From assembly GCF_001591545.1 (NCBI RefSeq), contig NZ_BCVC01000005.1, positions 103,110 through 167,109 of the forward strand: a stretch of DNA of 64,000 bases, in the 5' to 3' direction. This document shows positions 35,547 through 45,298 of this stretch, one piece after another (the stretch's first letter is position 1; the number at the start of each line of letters is the position of its first letter). The notes beneath the pieces are model-generated. The model was given only the letters and a program-made list of their open reading frames with translations. It was not told the DNA's origin and did not search any database. Made by a program: the position numbers and the translations under genes. This stretch comes from Lederbergia lenta NBRC 16444 (GTDB lineage Bacteria > Bacillota > Bacilli > Bacillales > Bacillaceae_C).

Positions 35547-37892
35547 ATGGATGAAATGGTATTAGCGGTACAGGAATGGGTTAATGAAAAGTATGGCGAT
35601 CATCCCGGATCAGGTAGAATTCCTGAGAATGGAAAAACTGGTTGGTCTACAGTATACGCTTTAACACGGGCATTACAAATTGAATTAGGAATAATAAATA
35701 CTGCAAATAGTTTTGGTCCTTCTACTGAAGCTGCATATAGAGCATTTGGCGAAATGTCCTTCGACAACATACCAGGTACAGAGCAAGGAAGAAATATCGT
35801 TAAAATTCTTCAAGGAGCATGTTGGTGTAAAGGTTATAATCCAGGAGCATTTAATGGCATTTTTGGTCCAGCCACTGAACGAGCAGTTATAAAACTACAA
35901 CTTGATGCGGGGCTACCACAACAAGATGGAGTCGTATATGTACATGTCTTTAAAGCCTTCTTAACTATGGATGCTTATGTATTAACTCTAGGCGGGGATC
36001 CCCAAATTAGGGAAATTCAGCGAACATTAAATAACAATTATTATAAAAATTCAGGGGTTCAGCCATGTGATGGGCATTATCAAAGACAAACAAATAAAGC
36101 TTTGATTTATGCTATACAAACCGAAATTGACATCCCTGCAAACCAACAGACAGGTACAGTGGGACCTGCGACGAGAGCTGGTTTACCTAATTTGAGTGTG
36201 GGTTCAAGTCAAAGTAACTTTGTGAGGTTGTTAAAGTATGCGATTGTTTTTAACGGGTATACATTGAACAACATTAATGGAACTTTTGATAATGAGTTGA
36301 GTAATGTTTTACGTGAATTTCAATTATTTACTCTTTTGAGCCAAAATGGTAATGCCGATTATCAAACTTGGATGTCCTTATTAGTTAGCACAGGTGATCC
36401 TAACCGACGAGGTACAGCTAGTGATGGGATAACAGAAGTTACACCTGCAAGGGCGCAAACACTAGTTAATGAAGGATATGTAATTATTGGACGATATTTA
36501 ACAAACGTTCCTGGTGGCTTAAATAAACGTATACAACCGGGTGAACTTCAGACTATTTTTAATGCCGGGCTGTCTGTGTACCCGATTTTTCAAGAAAGTC
36601 ATGCAAATGCAAATAACTTTTCTCGTAACCAAGGATATGTTGACTATGAGAAAGCTTTTAGGGCAGCCGCATCTTATGGTTTACCGAAAGGAACGACAAT
36701 CTATTTTGCAGTTGACTTTGATGTACTAGGTCACGAAATTTCTAATGCCTTAATCCCTCACTTTATTGGATTAAATGAAGCTAAAAATGATATGGGGAAC
36801 CAATACAATATTGGCATATACGGACCCCGTAATGCGTGCATCCAAGTATATAATAGAGGCTTAGCTGATTATAGTTTTGTTAGTGGCCTTTCTACAGGAT
36901 TTAGTGGAAACTTAGGCTATCCTTTACCAAACAATTGGTCTTTTGATCAAATTTCAACCATTACGATTGGTTCAGGCTCAGGTATGATAAATATCGATAA
37001 TAATATAAACTCCGGCAGGGATTCAGGTGCTTCTTTTATTGACGATAGTGTTGAAGTACCAGGAGAATTACCAGATGACCCCAATAAATTATCTTTTGGC
37101 CAGTTTACAATTATTGCACTTGGTGCTTCTAGTCTGGCTAACATTGAAGGTAACACTGATGTTACTGACCTAAATTATAATTTAAGTGGTTATTATAGGA
37201 AGGGCGTATATATTGGTACTAGATGGGCCGCTTTGGCAGGTTTTTACCCAAAATACTTCGAAGTATATTTGGAGACCAATGTAACGCAACCGATAGGTGA
37301 ATTCGTGGACATAATTGATCCAGTTGAAAATCATGTCATTGGCGTTCAGCATATGTTTGCTGTTATGAATGGTTTATACGGTCGCTTTAAAGATTCTGTT
37401 GAAATTACTGATATATTGGGATGGGCCGGGGATTTAATTACAGTGGCAAAAAATGTAGTTATGTATAGAGATCATTATGAAGGGGACTTAAACGATCGAA
37501 CATATGCAGCAGCATATGATTTAATCGGTATGGTCGAAAATAAACCTTTTCCCGATTTGCTATTTGATTTGGATGACTTATTAGGCGATATTGATGCCTA
37601 TAATATGGCTCATGAAGCCAGAAGATTAAATGTGAGTATTGCGGAAATTTTCCCAAGTTACTACACATTAGGGCAGGTGAATACTCGTTTTACTAGGTTC
37701 TTCAATCATCGTTTTAATGGTGATAGGGCAAAATTATTAGTTGATTCCCTTGAAGTCATGAAAGGCGGCATAGAATATTCAATTGTAAGAGAAGAACTTA
37801 TTGGACATTTAAACCTTAGTGTCGGGGAATTAGAGGCAATCGCAATCGCTTGGTATAATAAAATCCTATATTATGTTGACCAGGGTAAATAA
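35547..37892 (+). CDS. YbfG-like protein: peptidoglycan-binding repeats plus DUF1906 glycoside-hydrolase-like domain
   Basis: 781 residues. The N-terminal part (about 1-285) holds several peptidoglycan-binding-like helical repeats (for example FNGIFGPATERAVIKLQLDAGLPQ near 105). Residues about 290-500 form the DUF1906/Rv2525c-like TIM-barrel: EGYVIIGRYLTN, YPIFQESHANANNF, GTTIYFAVDFD and NIGIYGPRNACIQVY. A long C-terminal region (about 520-781) has no recognised fold. B. subtilis YbfG has the same start and DUF1906. No signal peptide is present, as in YbfG. It probably acts on or binds cell wall. The TAA stop lies exactly at the 3' end of an inverted group II intron, so the original C-terminus may have been lost. 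Confidence 0.82.
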   Translation: MDEMVLAVQEWVNEKYGDHPGSGRIPENGKTGWSTVYALTRALQIELGIINTANSFGPSTEAAYRAFGEMSFDNIPGTEQGRNIVKILQGACWCKGYNPGAFNGIFGPATERAVIKLQLDAGLPQQDGVVYVHVFKAFLTMDAYVLTLGGDPQIREIQRTLNNNYYKNSGVQPCDGHYQRQTNKALIYAIQTEIDIPANQQTGTVGPATRAGLPNLSVGSSQSNFVRLLKYAIVFNGYTLNNINGTFDNELSNVLREFQLFTLLSQNGNADYQTWMSLLVSTGDPNRRGTASDGITEVTPARAQTLVNEGYVIIGRYLTNVPGGLNKRIQPGELQTIFNAGLSVYPIFQESHANANNFSRNQGYVDYEKAFRAAASYGLPKGTTIYFAVDFDVLGHEISNALIPHFIGLNEAKNDMGNQYNIGIYGPRNACIQVYNRGLADYSFVSGLSTGFSGNLGYPLPNNWSFDQISTITIGSGSGMINIDNNINSGRDSGASFIDDSVEVPGELPDDPNKLSFGQFTIIALGASSLANIEGNTDVTDLNYNLSGYYRKGVYIGTRWAALAGFYPKYFEVYLETNVTQPIGEFVDIIDPVENHVIGVQHMFAVMNGLYGRFKDSVEITDILGWAGDLITVAKNVVMYRDHYEGDLNDRTYAAAYDLIGMVENKPFPDLLFDLDDLLGDIDAYNMAHEARRLNVSIAEIFPSYYTLGQVNTRFTRFFNHRFNGDRAKLLVDSLEVMKGGIEYSIVREELIGHLNLSVGELEAIAIAWYNKILYYVDQGK

Positions 37893-38634
37893 TCGAGTAG
37901 GAGGGGATGATTAACTCCCGTCCTCTCACACCACCGTACGTACCGTTCGGTATACGGCGGTTCAATTAAGATATTTGACGCAAAGTTTCATAACGATTTT
38001 GCAGACTTTTAAGACCTCGGTGGCTCCAATAGGAGTTACCGAGGTTTCTGTGTAATATGGGACTATTAGAAATACGCCAGTAACCTTTATGACTATTTGC
38101 CCACTCCCAAGCTTTGCTTGGCGGGGTTCCAAGTTTAATAAGGTTTGTATATTTCGTTTTAGGTTTCTTCCAATTCTTCCATAGACACATACGCAATTGT
38201 CTTCTAATCCAACTATCTAGTTGTTTGAAGGTAGATATAGTATCTGCCAAGGCAAAATAGCTACACCACCCCATTAGATATTGGTTCAGTTTCTCTATTC
38301 GATAGTCCATGGTGTATGACATCTTTCTTGAGGCACGTATTTTCTTGTGTAGACGTCTAATACTTTCCTTCGCAATTCGAACCTTCGGTTCTTTGTGGAA
38401 TGTAAAGCTAAAGCCTAGAATTTTCCTTTTCCCAGGTCGGTCAACAGCTGAATTTTCTTCATTCACTTTCAAACGAGGTTTGTGTTCAATGAAATCTTGG
38501 ATACCTTTCATTGTGCGTTCATCTGCTCAACGGCTCATCACATACAGATTCTGCGTTGTCACAGACACCCTTGCGTTAAGGTAACACAGTTCGCGGGACT
38601 CCCACCTTATAGATTACACCCATATCGGGCACAC
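37892..38634 (-). mobile_element. Class C group II intron with internal deletion
   Basis: On the minus strand it begins GTGTGCCCGATATGGG and ends CCTACTCGAT, the ends expected of bacterial class C introns, with an intact domain V-like region (GAACCGCCGTATAC...GTACGGTGGT) before the 3' end. Only about 740 bp long; most of the reverse transcriptase is missing. Its 5' exon is a Rho-independent terminator, the preferred target of class C introns. Another intron with the same 3' end lies at 44.3 kb and could in principle supply the protein in trans. Confidence 0.8.
37966..38511 (-). pseudogene. C-terminal fragment of a group II intron reverse transcriptase/maturase
   Basis: 181 residues starting inside the protein: NEENSAVDRPGKRKILGFSF is late RT, followed by the maturase (GIIM) domain with YLMGWCSYF and WKNWKKPKTKYTNLIKLG, ending NRYETLRQIS. 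The YADD polymerase site and all upstream RT blocks are absent. It matches the C-terminal half of the protein encoded at 43227-44240 in layout (WRIS...ILHR). Confidence 0.88.
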
Positions 38635-38637
38635 ATA

Positions 38638-38673
38638 ATAAAAGAAACACCTTCAATAAGGCGTTTCTTTTTT
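38638..38673 (-). terminator. Intrinsic terminator that served as intron target
   Basis: On the minus strand the stem AAAGAAACGCC-TT / AAGGTGTTTCTTT (loop ATTG) runs into TTTTATTAT, directly before the intron 5' end at 38634. It terminates the membrane protein gene at 38653, overlapping its 3' end. Confidence 0.82.
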
Positions 38674-39111
38674 ATAAGCATCAATTAATCTTAACAGCAC
38701 TAAAATTAGTACAAGTATAAAAATCGGTATTATTGCTATCAAAGATAAATAACCCGAAAAAATAAAATTATCTCCCACGTTTATAGAAAGCATTTGAGTA
38801 TTCCCCCCGGTTGCCAGTCGATACTCGAATTCCTCTAGGTTTACTTTTTTTCCATGAACTAAAAGTAACCTGCCAATAATACCCAATAAGAGTGGATATA
38901 AAAACATTAAAAATGATAAAAGATAATGTTTATTTTTAAATAGTTTTTTATACGTAAAAATAACGAAACCCGAAAGAAGTATTAAAACGCAAATTGGTAG
39001 AAGAATAAACAAAATTAATGTGAAAGCAGCATCAATTGTGAAACACCTCACTTTAATTCTAACTGTACATACTTGGTAAAACACGTTACATTTAAAAACC
39101 AGAAATGTCAA
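38653..39111 (-). CDS. Hypothetical membrane protein
   Basis: Up to 152 residues, but the likely start is later than 39111: a GTGAGGTGTTTCACA segment precedes a possible ATT start at about 39042, giving some 130 residues. Three to four membrane segments (LILFILLPICVLILLSGFVIF; YLLSFLMFLYPLLLGIIGRLL; a C-terminal one near SLIAIIPIFILVLIL). The loop KKVNLEEFEYRLATGG is soluble. No family recognised. Its terminator was the insertion target of the intron. Confidence 0.5.
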   Translation of the reverse strand: MTFLVFKCNVFYQVCTVRIKVRCFTIDAAFTLILFILLPICVLILLSGFVIFTYKKLFKNKHYLLSFLMFLYPLLLGIIGRLLLVHGKKVNLEEFEYRLATGGNTQMLSINVGDNFIFSGYLSLIAIIPIFILVLILVLLRLIDAYKKETPY

Positions 39112-39492
39112 GATGACTTCATAGAGGAAAAGTGATTGTCGTTCAACTAGATATTGAGGAACCTATGAATTATTAATTCGTCCTGTACATATTACTATTT
39201 TATGATTCAAACATTCGATATTTTTAAGCTAATTTATTTTTATAAGGGTACAAATTAATAGTGTAATAATGCAGAGTTATGCATCAGAAATTATATAACT
39301 TTATAATTTGCAATCACTTCGTTATATATAAATTAATTTCAACTTTAGCTTTTCTTCAACTGCCAAAATATATAGAGTATGTATTTGAGTGTGGAAGATG
39401 ATGATCGCTTGCATGGCGATCTCAATTTTTGACGGTTGTAAAGTAATCCTTATGTACGATCGCGATTTCAATAAACTTTTACTTAGAATAGA
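39112..39492. other. AT-rich intergenic region
   Basis: 381 bp without a gene that I can support. It includes the hairpin-like segment GATCGCTTGCATGGCGATC at 39406-39421 and further on TACGATCGCGATTTCA, which may terminate the minus-strand remnant that ends at 39493. Confidence 0.4.
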
Positions 39493-40266
39493 TTATGTTT
39501 TTACTAATACTATCTTCACTTTATTCCATGTACCAAAATAATTTGCAAAGGTTCCAGCCCAAGGTAAACCGTTTTTCATTGCAAAATCGTTCCAAACTTT
39601 AATCGTAGTAAAAAATTCTATATTTTCCTTTGCGATAGTCATTAAATCATATTTGGTAAAGTGAGATCGATTTTTATGATTTTTATTTGTTTCCCTAACT
39701 AAGGATGGAGATTCAGAACCAAAAATTGTGATCTTAGCCTGATTCCAAGTTCCAAAATACGTATAAAACATTTTTACTGAAGGATAGTTATGTTCTCTTG
39801 CAAGACTATTCCATTCAGTATTTGTTGTAAAATGTTTCTTATTTTCTTTTGCAATATGATATAAGTTTTCTTTAATAATTGAAATTTTCTTTGCTCTGTC
39901 TAGACCAAAAATCTTAAACTTTGCATTCTCCCAGCTGTTATAAAAATGTATATATACACCTGCCAGTGGTAGCTTAAATTCTTTGGCGTATTTATTCCAT
40001 GATGAGATGGTAGTAAAATATAATGCATGCTTTTCTCCTATATCTATTAATTGATCATCTGAATAAGTAGCAGTAAATGGCTCATCCCCGAATATAACTT
40101 CTTTCGCCTTATTCCAACTACCAAAATAATGAAAGTAAGATCTTACTTATGGAAAGTCAAAATTAATGACCATACAATTCCATGTAGCAGCTGAAGTAAA
40201 ATAGTTTCTTTTTGCTATTGCTATTCTAATTAACTTTTCTTTTGTATATCTGATGGTAACTACCTC
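39493..40266 (-). pseudogene. Homing-endonuclease-associated repeat protein, interrupted by TAA
   Basis: Minus-strand reading gives four tandem ~55-60-residue repeats, each ending in a YFGTWNxAK-type motif: YFGSWNKAKEVIFG, FYNSWENAKFKIFG, YFGTWNQAKITIFG and YFGTWNKVKIVLV. Each begins with a T/I-A-K-x-x-x-x-F-T-T-x-x-x-W-N helix pair. These match homing endonuclease-associated DNA-binding repeats. The first repeat is cut by an in-frame TAA (about 40148; FDFP then VRSYFHYFGSW). Only an internal ATG at 39771 remains. No nuclease domain is visible. Likely a relic of a mobile nuclease near the introns. Confidence 0.65.
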
Positions 40267-40483
40267 ACATTTAATATGTTGGAGCTAATTAATATAATTA
40301 CTTAAATATTAAAAATGTATCAAAGGAAAAAATCTATTGAATACATTAGATATTACATTTGAACCGTTAGTAACTTGAACTCTTATAAACCACAAGAACA
40401 TTGTACATCTCACTTAAAACCTCTTAACTCAAGATTTTTTATAAAGTCATATTGAAACATAGGAATTTTAAGGAGACTTAGTT
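40267..40483. other. Intergenic, no gene seen
   Basis: AT-rich; ends with TTTTAAGGAGACTTAGTT, the ribosome site for the frame at 40484. Confidence 0.4.
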
Positions 40484-40732
40484 ATGACCATTGTAACTAC
40501 AATAATAGGAGGTTATAATATACAAATTTTAGAGTTTACGTTTGCGAGATTTACAAATCAAAGTCCAATACTGCCCGAAACCTATACAGTAAATTTAGCA
40601 GTTACATGGGAGGAAAGTATTTACCCTTACCAGGGGAGGTTTTGTGAGGGCTTTGTGGGAGTTGGAATAACGAACCTAGGCAATCTTTATGGTGACATAA
40701 AGATGAATCGCAAGAAGTCAGCAGACGTCATA
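40484..40732 (+). pseudogene. 5' gene fragment running into intron sequence
   Basis: A well-started frame (AAGGAGACTTAGTT then ATG) reads MTIVTTIIGGYNIQILEFTF and TWEESIYPYQGRFCEGF, then passes into sequence that looks like group II intron RNA (AAGAAGTCAGCAGACGTCAT just before 40733) and the 5' end of another intron. Only some 50-60 N-terminal residues are likely genuine. Family not recognised; the rest of the gene is not found after the introns. Confidence 0.45.
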
Positions 40733-42786
40733 GTGCGTGCGTGGCAGCACGTTCATCGGGTGGGTTAAAGTCCCACTGAATCTCGGACTAGGAGATTTAT
40801 ATCCAAACTTGGGAGTAATGTCTCAAGGGCTGATGATATATCATCAGAGGGCAGGGCGTCCACCGTGAGGTGGAGTCTGAAGGGCTTGAGGAGAAATACC
40901 AGGCCGTAGTAAAACGGGGCTACCCGAAATGCGAACCGGTCGGCCAAAGATGGAGCAAGGTCGAGCCTGCACTATGGAGGCGAAGGCGCCACTAGTCCAC
41001 CCATCGCACCAAGGTGTGTGCGGGCGGCATGGTATGGAAGATGAGCGTAGCGACCCATGGAGATCTCGTAGTGTCTGGAACATATGCACTTATAAAGGGT
41101 GAGTGGTTAAAATAAAGCCGGGATGATTGCTTCTGTGTCAGTCATCCTCTAAAGAAATACACAGAATTCCAGTAATGTGGACTATAAGGAAACCCCGAAA
41201 TGGACACAGATGCGCTGCGAAAAGTCGGAGAGCTGAATAGTACTTAAACAGACGAACAACAAAAACGTCTGGAGCATCTTTAGAGATGTCATTTATTTAT
41301 TCAAAAGATAAGTAAATGGGGAAGGCAGCTTGCTTTATGGAGCCAAAATTCGGAATTAGTTTTGTGAGTAAAACGAACAAGAACGGAAAGTTCCCTTTGT
41401 GAAAGACCCTAAACTTGTAAGTGGAGGATACGAAACCAATGACGGATAATGGTACAACAAGAAAGATTCATTCTTTAATAGATAAGATTTATCACCCAAC
41501 AAATCTATTGACGGCTTGGGAAAAAGTTAAGGAAAACAAAGGCAGTGGGGAATCGACAATATTAGTATTAATGATTTTGAAATGGTGATGTATAAAGAAT
41601 TAGACACACTACACCAGAATCTGAAAAATGATTCATATAAACCACTACCGGTAAGTAGAGTTAATATTCCTAAAAGAAACAACCCCAATGAAAAGAGACC
41701 TCTTGGAATCCCGGCTATTCGGGATAGAGTTTGTCAACAGGATTTGAAGAATCGGCTGGAACCAATATTTGAACCAACTTTTAGTGACTGCAGTTTTGGT
41801 TATAGACCTGGAAAGTCAACCCATCAAGCGATGAGGAAGATATATCGTGAGATTATTAATGGTTACGAATGGGTTCTAGATGCAGATTTGAGGGATTTCT
41901 TTGGGAATGTCCAACATGAATTGTTAATAAACAAAATTGCAGAAAGAGTAAGTGATGGACGAGTCTTACGACTCATTAGGCAAATGCTTAAAGCAGGATA
42001 TATGGAAAAAGGAAAGAAACATGAGACCACACAAGGTACACCGCAAGGTGGGGTAATCAGCCCGCTATTCAGTAACATATATCTGGATTCATTCGACCAT
42101 GAAATGGTTAATAAAGGGTATCGACTTACAAGGTTCGCCGATGATTGGGTAGTACTTTGTAAAACAAGAAATGAAGCTGTAAAAGCATTAAATGATGCGA
42201 AGCGAATACTATCTAAAATTGGCTTAATAATCCACCCTGTGAAAACCAGAATTACTCATATTAAATGGGGATTTGAATTTTTAGGATATAAGGTTAAACA
42301 GGGAAAAGGACTCAAACTTCCTCGCCATAAAATTAAAAAGCAACCTAATATCATGAACATCTATGCAATTCCAACGGAAAAATCTGTGAAGCGATTCATA
42401 GGAACTATACGTAACCGCACAAAACGAAGAATTCCTTTGAATTTATTTAAGCTAATAGAGAGTATTAATCCTGTCATCAGAGGATGGGGTAATTACTATC
42501 GCAAAGCCCATGTTAGGAAACTCTTTAATAAACTTCAACATTGGATTGTAAGACGAATATGGAGCCATAGATTCAAAAGATGGCGAAACATGGGTTGGAA
42601 GAAATTTCACGAATCCAAACTTTATTCGGAGTACCAACTTGTGAACCTTATCTCATTAATTCCAGATATAGAATCTAAAGTTGCATCCAAAGGATGACAT
42701 AAAGGAAAGCGGATTACGGGAAAACCGTACGATCCGTTTGATTGAGCGGAAGGAGGAAGGCTTTTGCCGACCTCCTTCGAATCTAC
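40733..42786 (+). mobile_element. Inner group II intron
   Basis: 5' end GTGCGTGCG; about 700 nt of structured non-coding sequence precede the reverse transcriptase. After the RT stop, a domain V (AGCGGATTACGGGAAAACCG then TACGATCCGTTT, 42709-42741) and a domain VI stem (GAAGGAGG / CCTCCTTC, 42751-42779) lead to a 3' end near TCTAC at 42786. Total about 2.05 kb, the usual size. Exact ends are my reading of GTGYG...AY rules. Confidence 0.72.
41439..42697 (+). pseudogene. Reverse transcriptase/maturase of inner intron, frameshifted
   Basis: The N-terminus starts at ATG 41439 (GTGGAGGATACGAAACCA upstream) with HPTNLLTAWEKVKENKGSG, then the frame is lost at a GGGG run near 41548 and ends in TGA at 41585. 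The rest continues one frame over from about 41548 (DNISINDFEMVMYKEL) to 42697: RT blocks with KRPLGIPAIRDRVCQQ, FGYRPGKSTHQA, QGGVISPLFSNIYLD and the catalytic RFADDWVVL, then the maturase domain. Adding one G to the run restores a full protein. Either a recent inactivation or a homopolymer sequence error. Confidence 0.85.
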
Positions 42787-42838
42787 AGCGTTCACTGACA
42801 GAGCGTGAAGGACCGAACAATAATAATTCTGAGGACAC

Positions 42839-44240
42839 ATGGAAGTGTGGAAATTGCGAAAACTGCAGAAAACAAGGGAACTTGGCTACCGCCAAAGAGA
42901 TAATGTGGAACATGAAGGGTATGACGGAGCGCATAGTGGTTTCCATGGCGAAATGGATAATCAAAATGGTGTACATCTGTTTGAGAAGATTATTTTTAGG
43001 AATAATCTCAACCAAGCTTATCTTCAAGTGGTCAGAAATGGAGGAACAGCAGGCGTCGATGGTATGACATACGACCAACTGCTTCCATACTTGAGAGAGT
43101 ACAAGGAGGAACTATTAAAGAGCTTACGCAACGGAACATTCCGTCCGCAACCTGTACTACGGAGTTGAAATCCCAAAGCCAAATGGGGGCGTAAGAAAAT
43201 TAGGAATCCCTACGGTTGTCGACCGAATGATTCAACAAGCAGTCAATCAAGTCTTACAACCAATATTTGACGCGACATTCTCTAATAATAGTTTCGGCTT
43301 TCGCCCAAAACGTAGTGCGCATCAAGCGATTACACGAGCGAAAACTTACTATGAACAAGGATATAAATATGTCGTAGATATCGATATGAAAGCTTATTTT
43401 GATACAGTGAACCACGATAAACTCATGTACTATATCGAACAAAAGGTGCAGGATAAAAGGGTACTATGCCTTACTCGCTTATACCTTAAAAGTGGCATCA
43501 TGGTTAATGGGTTATTCGAACCCTCGGAAGAAGGGACACGACAGGGAGGGAATTTATCACCATTACTCAGTAACATTTATTTAAATGAATTTGATAAACT
43601 CCTCCCAAAACGTGGCTATAAATTTGTCCGATATGCCGATGACTGTAATATTTACGTTAAAAGTATGCGTGCGGGTTATCGCGTAATGGAGAAATCTATT
43701 AAATTCCTCGAAGAGGAGCTAAAGTTAACTGTAAACCGTGAGAAGAGTGCAGTAGGAAGCCCAATGAAACGAAAATTTCTAGGCTTCTGTATAATGCCGA
43801 TGCGAAACGGTGTCAAAATTCGACCACATCAACAAGCGAAACTCTCTGTTAAACAGAAGTTAAGGAAACTTACGAAACGAAATAGAGGGAAAAGCACCGA
43901 AGTAATACTCAAACAAATTAAGCAACTAATGACCGGATGGTTAAACTACTACGGCATTAGTGTAATGAAAAGATTTATAAACGAGTTAAATGGTTGGTTG
44001 AAGCACAGGTTAAGGCAATATATATGGAAACAATGGAAGAAACCTAAGACCAGATATAGAAACCTTGTCCAACTCGGTATCGACAAACAAAAAGCCTATG
44101 AATGGTCAAATACCCGAAAGGGTTACTGGAGAATATCCGCTAGCTATATCCTTCATAGGCCATTAACAGACAAAGAACTGGCACGACTTGGCTATATAGA
44201 CATATCCAAGAAGTACCAGTTCGTACACTCAAATTATTGA
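42839..44240 (+). pseudogene. Reverse transcriptase/maturase of outer intron, frameshifted
   Basis: First segment from ATG 42839: KLRKLQKTRELGYRQRDNVE, later NGGTAGVDGMTYDQLLPYL and LRNGTFRPQPV. It runs out of frame near 43157-43165. The second segment covers GVEIPKPNGGVRKLGIPTVV and on to 44240 with FGFRPKRSAHQA, QGGNLSPLLSNIYL, active site RYADDCNIY and maturase domain GWLNYYGISVM. One single-base indel separates the halves. The C-terminus resembles the fragment at 37966. Confidence 0.85.
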
Positions 44241-44320
44241 ACCGCCGTATACGGATCCGTTTGTACGGTGGTGTGAGAGGGTCGAACGAATCGAATCACG
44301 ATTCGTTCACTCTACTCGAT

Positions 44321-44593
44321 TGTTTTATTATCCCTAGCTTTGCATTAAGCGAGTTATTAGCATCATTTTTATCAAACTTTATTACAAAGCTACAATATCT
44401 TCTTCATAGTTTTTTAATATTTCTTCCAAAATTTCACTCTAATGATTTGTTCTTCATTCCATAATATGCTCCTTAAGTATTCCTCTTAAATTCAAATAGT
44501 TTAATTTCATAAAGTAATAGGTTTAAAAAAATAAAGATAAATCTCTTTATAATATAGAAACAAAAATTAATAAATTTGAATGGAGGAATAATT
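44321..44593. other. AT-rich spacer with possible promoter
   Basis: No gene. CTCTTTATAATATAG at 44543-44557 contains a good -10 (TATAAT), about 35 bp before the next gene's start. Confidence 0.4.
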
Positions 44594-45130
44594 ATGGCAA
44601 CAATTCGAATCAATCTTAGTGGAAAAGGAATTAAGGTGTATGATGGTAGATCAATACCTCCCAATGTGGGCGCACAAATCGGAACTATCACAAATCGCGA
44701 ATTATATACTTGGATTGAGTGTAATCCTAATGCACAAGGATACTGTTTGGTCAAACTTTACACTCCTAGTGGATGGAAAGAAGGATGGGCTAAAGGTAGT
44801 GATTTATCGGCAACTAATGCAAATTTACTTGCTTATCGACAATCATACGGACAATTAACGGGGTTCGGCATAAGATTTAAAGTTCTTCATAGACAGTCAC
44901 GTATTTTTACAGGGAAAACAAAACAGACCGCTGTTCAGGCTGGTGGATTTGTCTATACTGATGGCAAATCAACAGCTGGAAGCGACTTTCCTGAGAGATT
45001 ATCTATTAAAGCATACCAACACAGCGGATCAAGCTCAGTTGTCCCAGTTGTTAATGGCTGGTGTGATACAGATATAGACTTAGGACATAGTATGTACAAT
45101 ACTGTAACAATTGATGGGAATTGGGTTTAA
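44594..45130 (+). CDS. Hypothetical protein with SH3-like N-terminus
   Basis: 178 residues from ATG 44594, chosen for AATGGAGGAATAATT upstream. The start ATIRINLSGKGIKVYDGRSI and YCLVKLYTPSGWKEGWAKGSDL reads like a bacterial SH3-type domain (about 1-75). The second half (FKVLHRQSRIFTGKTKQTAV...GWCDTDIDLG) is unrecognised. No signal peptide, as with the YbfG-like protein. A wall-binding role is possible but only inferred. Confidence 0.6.
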   Translation: MATIRINLSGKGIKVYDGRSIPPNVGAQIGTITNRELYTWIECNPNAQGYCLVKLYTPSGWKEGWAKGSDLSATNANLLAYRQSYGQLTGFGIRFKVLHRQSRIFTGKTKQTAVQAGGFVYTDGKSTAGSDFPERLSIKAYQHSGSSSVVPVVNGWCDTDIDLGHSMYNTVTIDGNWV

Positions 45131-45135
45131 AAAAT

Positions 45136-45298
45136 AGAGGCTAGGACAAAAGAACTTTAACAAATCAAAAAACCGAACTAATTTACGAAATGACGGTTAG
45201 ATTTTCGTAATAGTTCGGTTTTCTTTGTATTTTTGTACTTGCTTACTAAAACATCATTCGGCTTTGTGTAGGGGTATTTTAGGTTTGTCCCAGCCTCT
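45136..45298. mobile_element. MITE-like element with nested hairpins
   Basis: Terminal inverted repeats AGAGGCTAGGACAAA (45136-45150) and TTTGTCCCAGCCTCT (45284-45298) differ at one base. Inside lies a second hairpin, AAAACCGAACTA...TAGTTCGGTTTT (45169-45222), with inner arms TTACGAAA / TTTTCGTAA. It has no reading frame. The ends resemble the AGAGGCTGGGACA-type repeats common in Firmicutes. It begins five bases after the upstream stop and may also end transcription. Confidence 0.7.

Larger units (their letters stand above)
40640..44320 (+). mobile_element. Outer class C group II intron, interrupted by a second intron
   Basis: Right end is clear: domain V-like GAACCGCCGTATAC...TTGTACGGTGGTGTG (44238-44276), a domain VI hairpin GAACGAATCG / CGATTCGTTC (44284-44308) and 3' end CTCTACTCGAT at 44320, as in the deleted copy at 37892. 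Its RT starts at 42839 right after the end of another intron, leaving no room for its own 5' ribozyme part there. Intron-like sequence upstream of 40733 may be that part. The left limit is uncertain and the copy may be 5'-truncated. Confidence 0.6.

Noticed and set aside
6995..40150. Reassigned TAA codon
   Set aside because: TAA ends many complete genes here (for example 5994, 10-kb region genes, 37892, 54-kb neighbours), so it is a normal stop.
40844..41089. 81-residue minus-strand protein
   Set aside because: Lies in GC-richer structured intron RNA on the opposite strand; no start signal.
42681..43067. 128-residue plus-strand and 140-residue minus-strand frames over the second intron
   Set aside because: They overlap domain V/VI of the inner intron and the true RT N-terminus in another frame.
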